Source: an uncultured Treponema sp. (GTDB taxonomy: Bacteria > Spirochaetota > Spirochaetia > Treponematales > Treponemataceae). Taken from it: a DNA stretch of 32,044 nt. Below, piece after piece: positions 31,072 through 32,044 of the stretch (the first letter of the stretch is position 1; each line of letters opens with the position of its first letter). The notes under the pieces are model-generated. The model was not told the DNA's origin. It searched no databases and saw only the letters and a program-made list of their open reading frames with translations. The position numbers and the translations under genes were made by a program. The stretch is from NCBI GenBank assembly GCA_934699065.1, contig CAKUWD010000010.1, forward strand, positions 1-32,044, read 5' to 3'.

Positions 31072-31847
31072 TAGATATCATCCCAGCCGTAGAGGCCGCC
31101 GCGTTTTACTTTGCCGCTCTTGAGGGCTGCATCAAGTTTTATAAGTGATTCAACCGCGCCAACTGCAAAACCTTCGCGGCTTCTTGCTGTGTGAGTAAGT
31201 TCGATTGTGTCGGCTGTTCCATCAAAGAAAACCTTATGAGTTCCAGGAACATTTCCGCAGCGGGTTGAACTTACATGAAGCTGGTTTGCAACTGGTCTTT
31301 CATGAAAAGCATCTGTTATGATTTCTGTTTTATTCTTATAGCCCATCTGAACACGGCGGGCAATTTCCAAAGCAGTTCCACTAGGACTGTCAGCCTTCTG
31401 ATTGTGGTGCATCTCCCATGTTGCAACATCATAATCCTTATATTCAGACATGATTTTTGCAGCTTCTTCTACAATTTTATAGAACATATTTACGCCGATA
31501 GAAAAATTACCGGCAGTCATTACAGTTCCGCCAACCTCTTTTGCATAAGCGTCAATTTCTGCATGCTTGTCATTCCAGCCTGTTGTTCCCACAACAAGAG
31601 GAAGTCCCAGCGGCAAAAGTGCGCGAACATTTGCTATGACCGCAGTCGGGTGAGTAAACTCAATAATTCCCTCTGCCCCGCTTGATTTTACAGCGCGCAC
31701 AATTGCATCTGTATCACCGGCAGCAATTTTTACTTTAGCATCATCTGCCATAACATCTATAGTAGTAACAACCTCATGACCGGCACGCTTAGCAGCCTGC
31801 TCAATCATGTGTCCCATTTTTCCGTAACCTACAAGAGCAATTTTCAT
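31068..31847 (-). CDS. dapB: 4-hydroxy-tetrahydrodipicolinate reductase
   Basis: DapB, 259 residues, reduces hydroxytetrahydrodipicolinate with NAD(P)H in the lysine/diaminopimelate pathway. The Rossmann start is VGYGKMGHMIEQAA, the substrate-binding and catalytic stretch is EMHHNQKADSPSGTA, and GNFSIGVNMF is the family signature. GGAGG precedes ATG31847. The 5' region contains a hairpin repeat (31868-31945). No other lysine gene is nearby. Confidence 0.97.
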   Translation of the reverse strand: MKIALVGYGKMGHMIEQAAKRAGHEVVTTIDVMADDAKVKIAAGDTDAIVRAVKSSGAEGIIEFTHPTAVIANVRALLPLGLPLVVGTTGWNDKHAEIDAYAKEVGGTVMTAGNFSIGVNMFYKIVEEAAKIMSEYKDYDVATWEMHHNQKADSPSGTALEIARRVQMGYKNKTEIITDAFHERPVANQLHVSSTRCGNVPGTHKVFFDGTADTIELTHTARSREGFAVGAVESLIKLDAALKSGKVKRGGLYGWDDIY

Positions 31848-31867
31848 AATATTCCTCCAACTTTATA

Positions 31868-31945
31868 TATTGCGGTTCGCAAAGTCTCGCCGCTTGAGCC
31901 ATTTTCTCGATAATCCTAAATGTGTAAGGCCGCTGGCGGCCGGTG
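31868..31945. repeat. Third copy of the two-hairpin repeat, in the dapB leader
   Basis: The unit matches 12398-12482: GCGG/CCGC (31872-31875 with 31890-31893) around the same AAGTCTCG loop, then TTGAGCCATTTTCTCGATAA, then TCCTAAA. The first stem changed from GCTGC/GCAGC to GCGG/CCGC with both sides altered together. The second hairpin is replaced by GGCCGC/GCGGCC (31928-31933 with 31936-31941). It ends about 20 bp upstream of dapB. Confidence 0.8.
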
Positions 31946-32044
31946 TTCTATAGCAGGGCGTTAAAAAAATTGCATCGCAATTTTTAGCCCTACCAAAATC
32001 ATCAAGATAGAATTTTACGCCAGCCTGAGCAAGCTCTATCATAT
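31946..32044. other. Window-end intergenic sequence with hairpins
   Basis: No gene is visible. An AT-rich hairpin (AAATTGC/GCAATTT around 31965-31985, flanked by AGGGC/GCCCT) and a GATAGA/TCTATC pair (about 32004-32040) occur. I could not place a convincing dapB promoter. Confidence 0.5.

Overview
The window looks like chromosomal DNA of a treponeme-type spirochaete, probably a gut or rumen species. The evidence is AT-rich DNA with Shine-Dalgarno starts, a FliK-like/FlhB-C-terminus flagellar pair beside the rpsP-rimM-trmD-rplS block, lipoprotein-type binding proteins and a biotin-dependent oxaloacetate decarboxylase. This taxonomic call is an inference from gene content. All recognised genes except one lie on the minus strand, so transcription runs mostly from high to low coordinates. 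I found no rRNA, tRNA, phage, insertion sequence or CRISPR array.

Layout in transcription order: dapB (31847-31068) faces a small plus-strand membrane protein gene (30388-31071). A divergent promoter region at 30300-30357, with a 14-bp perfect palindrome, serves that gene and the oadG-oadA-oadB sodium-pump operon (30157-26329). After a 353-bp gap with hairpins comes padR, then a HAAS/adhesin-like gene, then pspC (25975-24355), a small envelope-stress type operon. From 24217 to 12594 runs an eight-gene carbohydrate-uptake operon: a 1013-residue membrane-anchored binding protein with two duplicated beta-sandwich modules, two permeases, an NHL-propeller/TPR protein, a Yip1-like membrane protein, a DUF5696-type protein and two more permeases. 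A second binding-protein gene follows on its own promoter (12252-10867). No ATPase is encoded there. Then come argH and a three-gene amino-acid ABC transporter (10778-6939), and the ribosomal block rpsP-khpA-rimM-trmD-rplS (6718-4267). The last group is fliK-like, flhB-C-like, yraN, two small genes, earP and efp (4190-63). EF-P has Arg32, the residue EarP rhamnosylates in other bacteria.

The best candidate for an incompletely described system is the 24217-10867 locus. Two binding-protein genes share the 11-bp motif CATAGGAAATT exactly 20 bp upstream of their -10 boxes, which links both into one likely regulon. The other recurring theme is hairpins combined with promoters. At argH and at the fliK-like gene, an intrinsic terminator carries a -35 box in or at its loop, its U-tract forms the spacer, and a TATAAT sits exactly 6 bp before the ATG, predicting leaderless mRNA. 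At the amino-acid ABC ATPase gene a REP-like hairpin supplies a -35 box at 17-bp spacing. Three families of dispersed hairpin repeats are present, and in all of them stems change while loops are conserved.
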